Shown: one piece after another, positions 8,373 to 17,198 of the stretch | Layout of the letters: every line of letters starts with the position of its first letter | Position numbering within the stretch: position 1 is the first letter of the stretch | Assembly (NCBI RefSeq): GCF_014649535.1 | Contig: NZ_BMTF01000002.1 | Location: forward strand, 62,001 to 126,000 | Direction: 5' to 3' | DNA from: Streptomyces gelaticus | GTDB lineage: Bacteria > Actinomycetota > Actinomycetes > Streptomycetales > Streptomycetaceae | DNA length: 64,000 nt | The notes under the pieces: model-generated | The model's input: only the letters and a program-made list of their open reading frames with translations | Told to the model about the DNA's origin: nothing | The model's database searches: none | Made by a program: the position numbers and the translations under genes

Positions 8373-10169
8373 TCAGCCGTGGTAGATCGAATCGATCTCG
8401 TCCGCGAAGTCCTTCGCCACCACGTTCCGCTTCAGCTTCAGAGACGGCGTGATGTGGCCCGCCTCCTCGGTGAACTGCGAGTCCAGGACACGGAACTTGC
8501 GTACGGACTCCGCCTTGGACACCGCCGCGTTCCCGTCGTCCACCGCCCGCTGCACCTCGGCCAGCAGCTCCGGGTCCTCGCGCAGCGACCGGGCCGTCGA
8601 GCCGGCCGGCCTGCCGTGCTCCTCGGCCCACCGGCCCAGGAACTCCTCGTCCAGGGTGACCAGCGCGCCCACGAACGGCCGTCCGTCACCGACCACCATG
8701 CACTCGGCGACCAGGGCGTGGCCGCGGATCCGGTCCTCGATCACCGCCGGAGCGACGTTCTTGCCGCCCGCCGTGACGATGATCTCCTTCTTGCGGCCGG
8801 TGATCGCGAGATAGCCGTCCTCGTCGAGCGTGCCGATGTCACCGGTGTGGAACCAGCCGTCGGCCAGCGCTTCGGCCGTCGCCGCCTCGTTGTTCCAGTA
8901 GCCGGTGAACAGGTGCTCGCCGTGCAGCAGCACCTCGCCGTCGTCCGCGATCCGCACGACCGAACCGGGCAGCGGCTGGCCGACCGTACCGATCTTCTGC
9001 CGGTCCCAGGGGTTGAAGGCGGTGGCCGCGCAGGTCTCGGTCAGGCCGTAGCCCTCCAGGACCGTGAAGCCGATCCCGCGGTAGAAGTGGCCGAGCCGCT
9101 CGCCCAGCGGCGCGCCGCCGGAGATCGCGTACTCGCCGCGCCCGCCGAGCACCGCGCGCAGCTTGCTGTAGACCAGCCGGTCGAAGATCTTGTGCTTCAG
9201 CCTCAGGCCCAGGGGCGCGCCCTGGGGGGTGCCCAGCGCGCGGCTGTAGGCGATCGCGGTGTTCGCGGCCTTGTCGAAGATCCTGTCCTTGCCGTCGGCC
9301 TGTGCCCTGGCGCGCGCCGCGTTGTAGACCTTCTCGAAGACCCGCGGCACACCGAGGATCAACGTCGGTCGGAACGAGGCCAGTTCATCGGTGAGGTGCT
9401 TGATGTCCGGTACGCAGCCGAGCTTGATCGGGGCCATCACCGAGGCCACCTCGACCAGCCGCCCGAAGACGTGCGCGGTGGGCAGGAAGAGCAGCACGGA
9501 GCACTCGCCGCTACGGAAGAGCGGCTTCAGCCGCTCCACCACGTTGCCGCACTCGGCGAAGAAGCTGCGGTGCGTGAGCACACAGCCCTTGGGGCGACCG
9601 GTGGTGCCCGAGGTGTAGACGATGGTGGCCGGGTCGTCCGCCTTGGCGCTCACCGTCCGCAGGTCCAGCGTCTCGTCCGAGACGTCCTCCCCGATCGCCG
9701 TCAGCCGGCGGACCGCGTCGTCCTCGATCTGCCAGATGCCCTTCAGGGCCGGCAGATCCGCCTGGACGGAGACCACGGAGGCCTGGTGGGCCTCGGACTC
9801 CACCAGGCACAGGGCGGCGCCGGAGTCACCGAGGATCCACTGGATCTGCTCGGGCGAGCTGGTCTCGTACACCGGGACGGTGACCGCGCCCGCGCTCCAG
9901 ATCGCGAAGTCGAACAGCACCCACTCGTAGCGGGTGCGCGAGAGCAGGGCCACCCGGTCGCCGACCTCGATGCCCGCGGCGATCAGACCCTTGGCGACGC
10001 CTCTGACCTCGGCCAGGAACTGCGTGGCGTCGACATCCGTCCATACGCCCCCCACCTTGCGGCTCATCACCGCGGCATCGGGATGCTGAGCGGCATTGCG
10101 GCGGATGAGATCCGTCAGGTTGCCGTCCGAGGGGACCTCGTACAGGGCCGGAAGGCTGAACTCGCGCAA
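8373..10169 (-). CDS. Long-chain fatty acyl-CoA synthetase, FadD15-like
   Basis: A 598-residue member of the ANL superfamily that activates fatty acids to acyl-CoA through an acyl-AMP. The phosphate-binding motif YTSGTTGRPKG lies at about 185-195. The adenine-binding GYGLTETCAA follows near the middle, then the hinge TGDIGTLDEDGYL and the C-terminal lysine region GRKKEIIVTAGGKNV. The start is a TTG, 8 nt after GAGGAG; no ATG or GTG fits the family N-terminus. FadD15 (Rv2187) occupies the same position beside pimB in mycobacteria. Likely role: supplying acyl-CoA for lipid or glycerolipid synthesis. It is divergent from the phosphoesterase at 10450, with 280 bp between. Confidence 0.88.
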   Translation of the reverse strand: MREFSLPALYEVPSDGNLTDLIRRNAAQHPDAAVMSRKVGGVWTDVDATQFLAEVRGVAKGLIAAGIEVGDRVALLSRTRYEWVLFDFAIWSAGAVTVPVYETSSPEQIQWILGDSGAALCLVESEAHQASVVSVQADLPALKGIWQIEDDAVRRLTAIGEDVSDETLDLRTVSAKADDPATIVYTSGTTGRPKGCVLTHRSFFAECGNVVERLKPLFRSGECSVLLFLPTAHVFGRLVEVASVMAPIKLGCVPDIKHLTDELASFRPTLILGVPRVFEKVYNAARARAQADGKDRIFDKAANTAIAYSRALGTPQGAPLGLRLKHKIFDRLVYSKLRAVLGGRGEYAISGGAPLGERLGHFYRGIGFTVLEGYGLTETCAATAFNPWDRQKIGTVGQPLPGSVVRIADDGEVLLHGEHLFTGYWNNEAATAEALADGWFHTGDIGTLDEDGYLAITGRKKEIIVTAGGKNVAPAVIEDRIRGHALVAECMVVGDGRPFVGALVTLDEEFLGRWAEEHGRPAGSTARSLREDPELLAEVQRAVDDGNAAVSKAESVRKFRVLDSQFTEEAGHITPSLKLKRNVVAKDFADEIDSIYHG

Positions 10170-10449
10170 GACTGCTGCTCCTCATCGGGCGCCGGTGCCA
10201 CGGCTCTGTGCGACGCACCGGCTGCGGTCCAAGATTGGCAGGTGCTCAGTGGGGTGAGCACGACTGGACTGCCCGGACGTTACCCACCAGTACTCGGTTC
10301 CCGATAGGGGGTTCCGGCCAGATGTCTTGTGCGTCACACACAACGGTGATCCTTGGGCGCACAGTAGTCCACCCGCGTGACCGGAGGGCGATATTCGCAG
10401 GTCCGGCGGCCTCTACCCAGGTGACCGACGGGGTTCTAGGGTGATCGTC

Positions 10450-11241
10450 ATGCGAGCCGGAGACAGCACCCGACAGCGCACGCGCATCCACGTGGTCAGT
10501 GACGTGCACGGCAACACCGAGGCACTGGCCCGCGCCGGGGAAGGCGCCGACGCCCTGGTCTGCCTCGGTGACCTGGTGCTCTTCCTCGACTACGCCGACC
10601 ACTCGCGCGGCATCTTCCCCGACCTCTTCGGTGTGGAGAACGCCGACCGGATCGTCGCGCTGCGCACCGCGCGCCGCTTCGAGGAGGCCCGCGAGTTCGG
10701 CCGCGGCCTGTGGGCGGGCATCGACCGCGACGCCGCGATCGTCTCGGCGGTGCGCAAGCAGTACGCCGCACTCTTCGCGGCCTTCCCCACCCCTACGTAC
10801 GCCACCTACGGCAACGTCGACATCCCCGGCCTGTGGTCCGAGTACGCCTGCCCGGGCACCACCGTCCTGGACGGCGAACGGGTCGAGATCGGCGGCCGGG
10901 TGTTCGGCTTCGTCGGCGGCGGCCTGAGGACCCCGATGAGGACCCCGTACGAGATCGGCGACGAGGAGTACGCGGCGAAGATAGCGGCGCTCGGCCCGGT
11001 CGATGTGCTCTGCACCCATATCCCGCCCGAGGTGCCGGAGCTGACGTACGACACGGTGGCGCGCCGCTTCGAACGCGGCAGCCGCGCCCTGCTGGACGCC
11101 ATCCGCCGGAACCGCCCCCGGTACGCCCTGTTCGGCCACGTCCACCAGCCGCTGGTCCGCCGGATGCGGATCGGTGCCACCGAATGCGTGAACGTCGGTC
11201 ATTTCGCGTCCACCGGCAGGCCCTGGGCCCTGGAATGGTGA
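10450..11241 (+). CDS. Calcineurin-like metallophosphoesterase
   Basis: A 263-residue metallophosphoesterase. All five signature blocks are present in order: the DxH-type SDVHGN, GDLVLF, GNVD, the CTHIPP block and GHVHQP. These supply the two-metal site that hydrolyses phosphoesters. The substrate cannot be told from the sequence. ATG 10450 follows GGTGA at a 5-nt gap; a GTG nine bases upstream (10441) is a close alternative. It is the first gene of a run that continues with SRPBCC, ArsA-like and DUF5304 genes, though a 109-bp gap follows it. No signal peptide, so it acts in the cytoplasm. Confidence 0.83.
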   Translation: MRAGDSTRQRTRIHVVSDVHGNTEALARAGEGADALVCLGDLVLFLDYADHSRGIFPDLFGVENADRIVALRTARRFEEAREFGRGLWAGIDRDAAIVSAVRKQYAALFAAFPTPTYATYGNVDIPGLWSEYACPGTTVLDGERVEIGGRVFGFVGGGLRTPMRTPYEIGDEEYAAKIAALGPVDVLCTHIPPEVPELTYDTVARRFERGSRALLDAIRRNRPRYALFGHVHQPLVRRMRIGATECVNVGHFASTGRPWALEW

Positions 11242-11350
11242 CCGCACCGGCACCGGACCCTGGGACGAGGCGCCGTGGGCACGCGATAGCCTTCTGACGG
11301 CAGGGGCCTCTGCCGACGCACCGGTACACCGCACTGGAGGAGCCACGGCG

Positions 11351-11800
11351 ATGGCTGAACACACCAGCTCGAGCATCACGATCGAGGCGGCACCGGCCGA
11401 CGTCATGGGAGTGATCGCTGACTTCGCCCGTTACCCGGAGTGGACCGGCGAGGTCAAGGAGGCCGAGGTCCTCTCCACCGACGACCACGGCCGCGCCGAG
11501 AAGGTCCGCCTCGTCCTCGACGCCGGAGCGATCAAGGACGACCACACGCTCGCCTACACCTGGACCGGCGACCACGAGGTCAGCTGGACCCTCGTCAAGT
11601 CCCAGATGCTGCGCGCCATCGACGGCTCCTACGCCTTGGCCCCGCTCGGCGACGGCGACCGCACCCAGGTCACCTACCGGCTGACCGTCGACGTCAAGAT
11701 CCCGATGCTCGGCATGATCAAGCGCAAGGCGGAGAAGGTCATCATCGACCGGGCCCTGGCCGGTCTGAAGAAGCGCGTCGAGTCCGTCCCGAAGGCCTGA
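11351..11800 (+). CDS. SRPBCC (START-like) lipid/hydrophobic ligand-binding protein
   Basis: A 149-residue protein with the helix-grip SRPBCC fold. It opens with a beta strand (SSSITIEAAPADV), then IADFARYPEWTGEV, the usual signature of the polyketide cyclase/dehydrase and TB16.3 group. It ends in the long C-terminal helix that closes the cavity. Relatives bind hydrophobic ligands; M. tuberculosis TB16.3 (Rv2185c) sits beside an ArsA-like ATPase exactly as here. The next gene starts 5 bp downstream, so the two are translated together. The ligand is unknown. A clear ACTGGAGGAG lies before the ATG. Confidence 0.85.
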   Translation: MAEHTSSSITIEAAPADVMGVIADFARYPEWTGEVKEAEVLSTDDHGRAEKVRLVLDAGAIKDDHTLAYTWTGDHEVSWTLVKSQMLRAIDGSYALAPLGDGDRTQVTYRLTVDVKIPMLGMIKRKAEKVIIDRALAGLKKRVESVPKA

Positions 11801-11804
11801 CCCG

Positions 11805-13121
11805 GTGCGTACGGTCCTCGTCACCGGCCCCGGCGGCGCCGGCCGTACCACCGTCGCGGCGGCGACCGCGCTGGCCGCGGCCCGTCGCGGCCGGCGCACC
11901 CTGCTGCTGACGGCCGACGGCATACCCGGCTTTCCCGACGGCACCGAACCCACCGAGGTCACCGACGGGCTGTGGTCCGCCCGCATCGACTCCGGCGAGC
12001 ACTTCCGCGGCGAACTCCTCGCCCTTCAGGACCAGGCCTCCGCCGTACTCGACCTGCTCGGCGGGAACCGGCTGGACGGCGAGGAACTGACCGAACTCCC
12101 CGGCAGCTGCGAGCTGGCCCTCCTGCACACCCTGCGACGCGCCGCCGAGGGCGACTGGTCGCGCCGCGGCCACGAGCTCCTCGTGGTCGACCTGCCCCCG
12201 CTGCGCGAGGCGATCGCCCTGCTCGCCCTCCCCGGGCAGCTGCGCCGCTATCTGCGCCGGCTGCTCCCCCCGGAACGCCAGGCCGCCCGCGCCCTGCGCC
12301 CGATGCTCGCCCAGCTCGCCGGTGTGCCCATGCCCGCGCAGTGGCTGTACGAGGCGGCCGCCCGCAGGGACGCCGAGCTGGCCGCCGTCCAGGCCCTGAT
12401 CGAGGACCGCAACACCACGCTCCGGCTGGTCGCGGAGCCCGGCCCGGCCGCCGAGGACGCCCTGCGCACCGCCCGCACCGGCCTCGCCCTGCACGGGCTG
12501 CGGGTCGACACCCTCGCGGTGAACCGGGTGCTGCCCAGCCACTCGGCCGACCCCTGGTTCGCGGCGCTCGCCGCACAGCAGGAGAAGACCGTCGAGCGCT
12601 GGTACGAGGAATGGGTGCCCGGGGCCGCGCTGTGCGAGGTGCCCCACCTCGGCCGCGACCCGCGGGGCCTCGACGACCTCGCCCGCCTCGACACCGCGGC
12701 CGCCTGCACCGTCTTCGAGGCGGCGGGCACCGGCGGCGGCCTCTTCGAGGGCGACGGACTGGCCGCGGAACTGGACGCGCGGAGCCCCGGACGGGCCGAC
12801 GACCCCTGGTGGATCGAGAGCCCCGACGTCCCGGACGGCCTCGACGGACTGCTGCCCGGCGCCCGGATCGTGACCGCCCCGGCGGCCGGCGACGGCGACC
12901 CGGTCCTCGTCTGGTGCCTGCCGCTGCCCGGCGCCGTCAAGAAGGACCTCCAGCTGGTCCGCCGCGGCGACGAACTGCTGCTCACCGTGGGCCCGTTCCA
13001 CCGGATCGTCCCGCTGGAGTCCGGACTGCGCCGCTGCACCGTCTCCGGCGCCGCCCTCACCGACGGGGTGCTCCGGGTCCGGTTCACCCCGGACCCCGGG
13101 CTGTGGCCGAGGACGGGCTGA
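11805..13121 (+). CDS. ArsA/Get3-like P-loop ATPase
   Basis: A 438-residue ATPase with a deviant Walker A motif, GPGGAGRTT (residues 8-16), at its N-terminus. A mid-domain VVDLPPLREA region provides the second nucleotide contact. The protein has one ATPase half, like actinobacterial ArsA-like proteins (Rv2184c group), rather than the two halves of ArsA from arsenite pumps. No arsenic genes are nearby, so arsenite transport is unlikely. The pairing with an SRPBCC protein 5 bp upstream is conserved in actinobacteria, which suggests they share a membrane or lipid task. It starts at a GTG. The role is inferred only. Confidence 0.78.
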   Translation: MRTVLVTGPGGAGRTTVAAATALAAARRGRRTLLLTADGIPGFPDGTEPTEVTDGLWSARIDSGEHFRGELLALQDQASAVLDLLGGNRLDGEELTELPGSCELALLHTLRRAAEGDWSRRGHELLVVDLPPLREAIALLALPGQLRRYLRRLLPPERQAARALRPMLAQLAGVPMPAQWLYEAAARRDAELAAVQALIEDRNTTLRLVAEPGPAAEDALRTARTGLALHGLRVDTLAVNRVLPSHSADPWFAALAAQQEKTVERWYEEWVPGAALCEVPHLGRDPRGLDDLARLDTAAACTVFEAAGTGGGLFEGDGLAAELDARSPGRADDPWWIESPDVPDGLDGLLPGARIVTAPAAGDGDPVLVWCLPLPGAVKKDLQLVRRGDELLLTVGPFHRIVPLESGLRRCTVSGAALTDGVLRVRFTPDPGLWPRTG

Positions 13122-13203
13122 ACGGCGCCGCACGGTTCGGGTAACGTCGGTAGTAGGCGCCCCGCATGCCGGGCCGCCGCACACCACGTCGCAGGAGTCC
13201 GCC

Positions 13204-13662
13204 ATGAGCGATGCCACCGATCGTCCCGTCGACGACGACGCGTGGGCGAAGGCCTGCGCCGAGGACCTCGAAGAGGAGAAGGCCCGCCGCCGGGCCCAGT
13301 ACGGCCCGCCGCCCGGCTCCGCCGCCGAGGAGCTGCGCAAGCTGGTCGACGCCGTGGCCGACAAGGTCTCGTCCCTCCAGTCGCCGCTGTTCGGCGCGGC
13401 GGCCCAGGGCACCGTGCAGCAGATCATCAAGCAGGCCAGGTCCGCGGTCGAGCCCGTCATCGAGCGCAACCCGGATGTCTTCGACCACATCGCCGCGGCC
13501 GGCAGCGAACTCCTCGCCGCCTACCGCTCCGCCGTCGAGGGTCAGGAACGCCGCTGGACCCAGGGCGCCGGGGACCCCGCGGGCGCCGAGAAGAAGGCCG
13601 ACGACCCCTCCGACCCCCGTGACGAGGGCCCCGCCGCGGGCGAACACATCGACCTGGACTGA
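13204..13662 (+). CDS. DUF5304 family protein
   Basis: A 152-residue soluble, acidic protein, recognised as the DUF5304 type by DDDAWAKACAEDLEEEKARR near the N-terminus and a helical core (ELRKLVDAVADKVSSL). The tail is Ala/Asp/Glu rich and probably disordered. There are no catalytic motifs, signal peptide or membrane segments. It lies 82 bp after the ArsA-like gene and 74 bp before glucokinase on the same strand, with GCAGGAG before the ATG. Function unknown; mycobacteria have an uncharacterised gene in the equivalent slot. Confidence 0.75.
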   Translation: MSDATDRPVDDDAWAKACAEDLEEEKARRRAQYGPPPGSAAEELRKLVDAVADKVSSLQSPLFGAAAQGTVQQIIKQARSAVEPVIERNPDVFDHIAAAGSELLAAYRSAVEGQERRWTQGAGDPAGAEKKADDPSDPRDEGPAAGEHIDLD

Positions 13663-13736
13663 CCGGCACCGAAAGGCCGGGCTTCCGGCTCGGGTACGGT
13701 TGGCCCCAGCGGGGCTCGACCGGAACTGAGGGATTC

Positions 13737-14678
13737 ATGGGACTCACCATCGGCGTCGATATCGGCGGCACGAAGATCGCGGCTGGAGTGGTCGACGAAG
13801 AAGGCCACATCCTCTCGACGTTCAAGGTGCCGACCCCGCCGACGGCTGAAGGCATCGTGGACGCGATCGCGGCGGCGGTGTCCGGTGCGAGCGAGGGCCA
13901 CCGGATCGATGCCGTCGGCATCGGTGCGGCCGGATACGTCGACGACAAGCGTGCCACCGTGCTGTTCGCGCCGAACATCAACTGGCGGCACGAGCCGCTG
14001 AAGGACAAGGTCGAACAGCGCGTCGGCCTCCCCGTCGTCGTCGAGAACGACGCCAACGCCGCCGCCTGGGGCGAATACCGCTTCGGCGCCGGGCAGGGCC
14101 ACGACGACGTCATCTGCATCACGCTCGGCACCGGCCTCGGCGGCGGCATCATCATCGGTAACAAGCTGCGCCGCGGACGCTTCGGCGTGGCCGCCGAGTT
14201 CGGCCACATCCGGGTCGTCCCGGACGGTCTGCTCTGCGGCTGCGGCAGCCAGGGATGCTGGGAGCAGTACGCGTCGGGACGCGCGCTCGTCCGGTACGCC
14301 AAGCAGCGTGCCAACGCCACCCCCGAGAACGCCACCGTCCTGCTGTCCCTCGGCGACGGCACGGTGGAGGGCATCGAGGGCAAGCACATCAGCCAGGCCG
14401 CCCGGCAGGGCGACCCGGTGGCGGTCGACTCGTTCCGCGAGCTGGCCCGCTGGGCCGGCGCCGGACTCGCCGACCTCGCCTCGCTCTTCGACCCGTCCGC
14501 GTTCATCGTCGGCGGCGGAGTGTCGGACGAGGGCGAGCTGGTGCTCGACCCGATCCGCAAGTCGTTCCGGCGCTGGCTGATCGGTGGCGAATGGCGCCCG
14601 CACGCCCAGGTGCTCGCGGCCCAACTGGGCGGCAAGGCCGGGCTGGTGGGCGCGGCCGACCTGGCCCGCCAGGGCTGA
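13737..14678 (+). CDS. glkA: ATP-dependent glucokinase, ROK family
   Basis: A 313-residue ROK-family kinase that phosphorylates glucose to glucose-6-phosphate in the cytoplasm. The phosphate-binding motif DIGGTKIAAG is at residues 8-17. The catalytic Asp lies in VVENDANAAAWGEY, and the ROK zinc-binding block (AEFGHIRVVPDGLLCGCGSQGCWEQY) is complete with its His and three Cys. The length and sequence match the Streptomyces glucokinase GlkA, which is also required for glucose repression in S. coelicolor. The ATG at 13737 begins the family's normal N-terminus. A strong hairpin follows the stop, so this is probably the last gene of its transcript. Confidence 0.93.
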   Translation: MGLTIGVDIGGTKIAAGVVDEEGHILSTFKVPTPPTAEGIVDAIAAAVSGASEGHRIDAVGIGAAGYVDDKRATVLFAPNINWRHEPLKDKVEQRVGLPVVVENDANAAAWGEYRFGAGQGHDDVICITLGTGLGGGIIIGNKLRRGRFGVAAEFGHIRVVPDGLLCGCGSQGCWEQYASGRALVRYAKQRANATPENATVLLSLGDGTVEGIEGKHISQAARQGDPVAVDSFRELARWAGAGLADLASLFDPSAFIVGGGVSDEGELVLDPIRKSFRRWLIGGEWRPHAQVLAAQLGGKAGLVGAADLARQG

Positions 14679-14700
14679 GCCGAACAGGACAGGACCGGAC

Positions 14701-14740
14701 CGGACGCCCGTCGCGCCCCTGGGGGAGCGGCGGGCGTCCG
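14701..14740 (+). terminator. Hairpin terminator after glkA
   Basis: A perfect 10-bp inverted repeat (CGGACGCCCG with CGGGCGTCCG) and a 20-nt loop, 22 bp after the glkA stop and just before the next start. Confidence 0.6.
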
Positions 14741-14756
14741 TCGTATCGTGAGCCCC

Positions 14757-15515
14757 ATGGTCCTGACGCCACTGCCCGACTCCCGTACCGAGCCGGATGG
14801 TTCGGCCGTCATCCGCGTGCTCAGCTACAACGTCCGGTCGATGCGCGACGACCGCGAGGCGCTGGCCCGCGTCATCCGCGCCTGCGCCCCCGACCTGGTC
14901 TTCATCCAGGAAGCCCCGCGCTTCTTCCGCTGGCGCAAGCGGGCCGCCTGGCTCGCGGCCCGTACCGACCTGGTCCTCCTCGGTGGCGGCGCCACCGCGG
15001 CCGGGCCGTTGCTGCTCTGCTCGCTGCGGGCCACCGTGGAGCGTACGCAGGACGTGCTGCTGCCGCTCACTCCCGGACTCCACCGCAGGGGCTTCGCCAC
15101 GTCCGTGGTGCGGATCGCGGGCATCCGGATCGGTCTGCTGAGCTTCCACCTGAGCCTGCAGCGGGACGAACGCCTGGCCCAGACGGAGCTGTTGCTGGAA
15201 CGGCTGGACGCGATGGGCGTCGAGCACGCCGTCGCGGCCGGCGACCTCAACGACGTACCGACCGGAGCTGCGTTCCGACGGCTGGCCGGGCGGCTCCAGG
15301 ACTGCTGGGTGGTCCGGCCCTGGGGCGGGGAGAACACCTACACGCCGGACCACCCGCGACGGCGCATCGACGCGGTCTTCGCGACGGACGGCATCGAGGT
15401 GCTCGGCTGCGGTGTCCCCGCCGGGCTGCCCGGCGTCACCGACGCGGACCTGCGGGCCGCCACCGACCACCTGCCGGTGCTGGCGGTGCTGCGGGTGCCC
15501 GCGGTCAGGCCCTGA
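14757..15515 (+). CDS. Endonuclease/exonuclease/phosphatase-family hydrolase
   Basis: A 252-residue member of the EEP (DNase I-like) superfamily. The catalytic blocks are present: SYNVRS near the N-terminus, the metal-binding Glu of FIQEAP, GDLNDVP with its Asp and Asn, RRIDAVFA, and the terminal His of ATDHLPVLA. Substrates in this superfamily range from nucleic acids to phosphoinositides and cannot be told here. ATG 14757 is used; GTG 14748 is in frame and almost as good. No signal peptide. It is convergent with the acidic membrane protein gene at 15550. Confidence 0.78.
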   Translation: MVLTPLPDSRTEPDGSAVIRVLSYNVRSMRDDREALARVIRACAPDLVFIQEAPRFFRWRKRAAWLAARTDLVLLGGGATAAGPLLLCSLRATVERTQDVLLPLTPGLHRRGFATSVVRIAGIRIGLLSFHLSLQRDERLAQTELLLERLDAMGVEHAVAAGDLNDVPTGAAFRRLAGRLQDCWVVRPWGGENTYTPDHPRRRIDAVFATDGIEVLGCGVPAGLPGVTDADLRAATDHLPVLAVLRVPAVRP

Positions 15516-15549
15516 GCCGGACCGGACCACCCGCCGCAGCGCCCCGGCC

Positions 15550-16233
15550 TCAGACCACCGCCCCGCGCCCGGGGTCGTCGTCGTCCTCGTCGTCGTCGTT
15601 CATCCGGGCCACCAGGGTGACGAAACCGCCCAGGAAGCCGCCGACGCAGATTGTCGTGAGCCACCAGGTCATGTCCCACCGCAGCAGCACCGCGAGCAGC
15701 ATCAGCACCGGACCGCCGACGACCGCGAGCCAGGCGAACTTCGCCGTGACATCGGCCTCCGGCAGCGGAGGCGGCTCCGGAGGGACGAAATGCCCCTCGT
15801 CGCTGTCGTCGAGGTCGTCGTCCTTCGGCTCCGCGACCTCGTAGTCGCGCGGCCCCGCGACGCCGGGGGCGAACACGACCGAGCTGCCGAGCGGCTTCTC
15901 CGGCGGCTTCACGGACTTCTTCCCCAGCCCCTTGTCGGGATCCAGGATGCCGGGCTGATCGTCCTCCAGCAGCGCGAGATCCTCGACCGACCGGAACGGC
16001 TTGGTGCCCGGCGGGTCCGGCGGCTCCTCGCCGTACCCCGCGACGATCGCCTGCCACGCCGCGTCCTCGTCGACCGACGGCTCGGACCGGCGGCCGCCGT
16101 CGGCGTCCGGCGACGCCTGACGGGCAGCGGCGTCCTGCGGAACCGTGCCGTCGTCGGGCGCGGCAGACCCCTCCGTCGGAAGGGGTTCGCGCTCCTCCTC
16201 GCTGCCCGCGCGCTCCGCGTCGTGCTCAGCCAC
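15550..16233 (-). CDS. Acidic protein with two C-terminal membrane helices
   Basis: A 227-residue protein with an unusual layout. The first ~160 residues are Glu/Asp/Pro rich and look disordered. Two closely spaced hydrophobic helices follow (AWLAVVGGPVLMLLAVLL, then TWWLTTICVGGFLGGFVTLV), with an Asp-rich tail. GTG 16233 follows GGGGAG at a normal distance and overlaps the end of the upstream esterase gene by 8 nt, so translation is probably coupled. Streptomyces orthologues are annotated only as membrane proteins. No function can be assigned. Confidence 0.72.
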   Translation of the reverse strand: MAEHDAERAGSEEEREPLPTEGSAAPDDGTVPQDAAARQASPDADGGRRSEPSVDEDAAWQAIVAGYGEEPPDPPGTKPFRSVEDLALLEDDQPGILDPDKGLGKKSVKPPEKPLGSSVVFAPGVAGPRDYEVAEPKDDDLDDSDEGHFVPPEPPPLPEADVTAKFAWLAVVGGPVLMLLAVLLRWDMTWWLTTICVGGFLGGFVTLVARMNDDDEDDDDPGRGAVV

Positions 16234-17005
16234 CTGACGTGCTCCCCTTCTTTCCGACGCTCGGGGCGAGGCGGCCGATGAACCGGTGGCTCTCGTCGAA
16301 GATCCGCTCCGCATCGTGGTCCAACGTCGCCACGTGGTAGCTCTGTTCCAGCAGGATCTCCTCGACGTCCGTCGAGGACACCCGGCTGAGGATGCGAGCC
16401 GAGTCGGCAGGCGGCACCACATGGTCCTGCGGGCTGTGCAGCAGCACCATCGGCTGGGTGACCTGGGGCAGCTCGGCGTCGACCAGGCGGAAGAAATTCC
16501 GCAGCGAATGCGCCGCGTGCAACGGCACCCGGTCGTACCCGACCTCCTCGGAGCCGGCCAGGGCGATGTCGCTCACCAGCCCCTTCGTCGTCCGCACCAG
16601 ATGGCGGGCGACCGGCAGCGCGTGCGCCGACAGGCCGTGCACCTTGTTCGCCGGATTGACCAGCACCAGGCCGCTGATCGCGTCCCCGTGCTTCGCCGCC
16701 AGCCGCAGCGTCAGCGCGCCGCCCATGGACAGCCCGAAGACGAAGACCTGGCTGCACCGCTCCAGCAGGGCGCGCAGCTCCCGGTCCACCTCCGCGTACC
16801 AGTCCTGCCAGCCGGTGAGCTGCATGTCCTCCCAGCGGGTGCCGTGCCCCGGCAGCAGGGGCAGCGAGACGGTGAGCCCGCGCTCCGCCAGGTAGTGCGC
16901 CCAGGGGCGCAGCGACTGCGGGGAACCGGTGAATCCGTGGCAGAGGAGGACGCCGACCTCTCCGCCCTCGTGGCGGAACGGCTCGGCTCCAGGAAGGACC
17001 GGCAC
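16226..17005 (-). CDS. Alpha/beta-hydrolase, Est30/monoacylglycerol lipase-like esterase
   Basis: A 259-residue serine hydrolase. The oxyanion region is GVLLCHGFTGSP. The nucleophile Ser93 is in GLSMG, the acid Asp in SPQDHVVPP and the catalytic His in SYHVATLDHD. The order and spacing fit carboxylesterase Est30 and bacterial monoacylglycerol lipases. No signal peptide is seen, so it is intracellular. It starts at GTG 17005 and is divergent from the acyltransferase at 17199. Its location beside an acyltransferase is consistent with glycerolipid turnover, but that link is inference. Confidence 0.83.
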   Translation of the reverse strand: MPVLPGAEPFRHEGGEVGVLLCHGFTGSPQSLRPWAHYLAERGLTVSLPLLPGHGTRWEDMQLTGWQDWYAEVDRELRALLERCSQVFVFGLSMGGALTLRLAAKHGDAISGLVLVNPANKVHGLSAHALPVARHLVRTTKGLVSDIALAGSEEVGYDRVPLHAAHSLRNFFRLVDAELPQVTQPMVLLHSPQDHVVPPADSARILSRVSSTDVEEILLEQSYHVATLDHDAERIFDESHRFIGRLAPSVGKKGSTSGG

Positions 17006-17198
17006 CGGGGTCTCCTGTTCGTGAGGCTCGAAGGGGAGCGAAAGGGGGAGTGCAGAAGGATTACTTCACCGTACGCGACCGGGCTGACACCGACCAGGGG
17101 CGTCACCGCCCGCGGCCCCGCATCGGCTCCGTGCCGGGCGGGAGCGGGTGCGGCCGACGGGTTAAGGTCTCTCGGACAGCACACAGGAGGCACCCGAG

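Noticed and set aside
11805..13121. An arsenite efflux ATPase
   Set aside because: Only one ATPase half is present, with no arsB or arsR and no Cys-rich arsenite site. The context is envelope-related.
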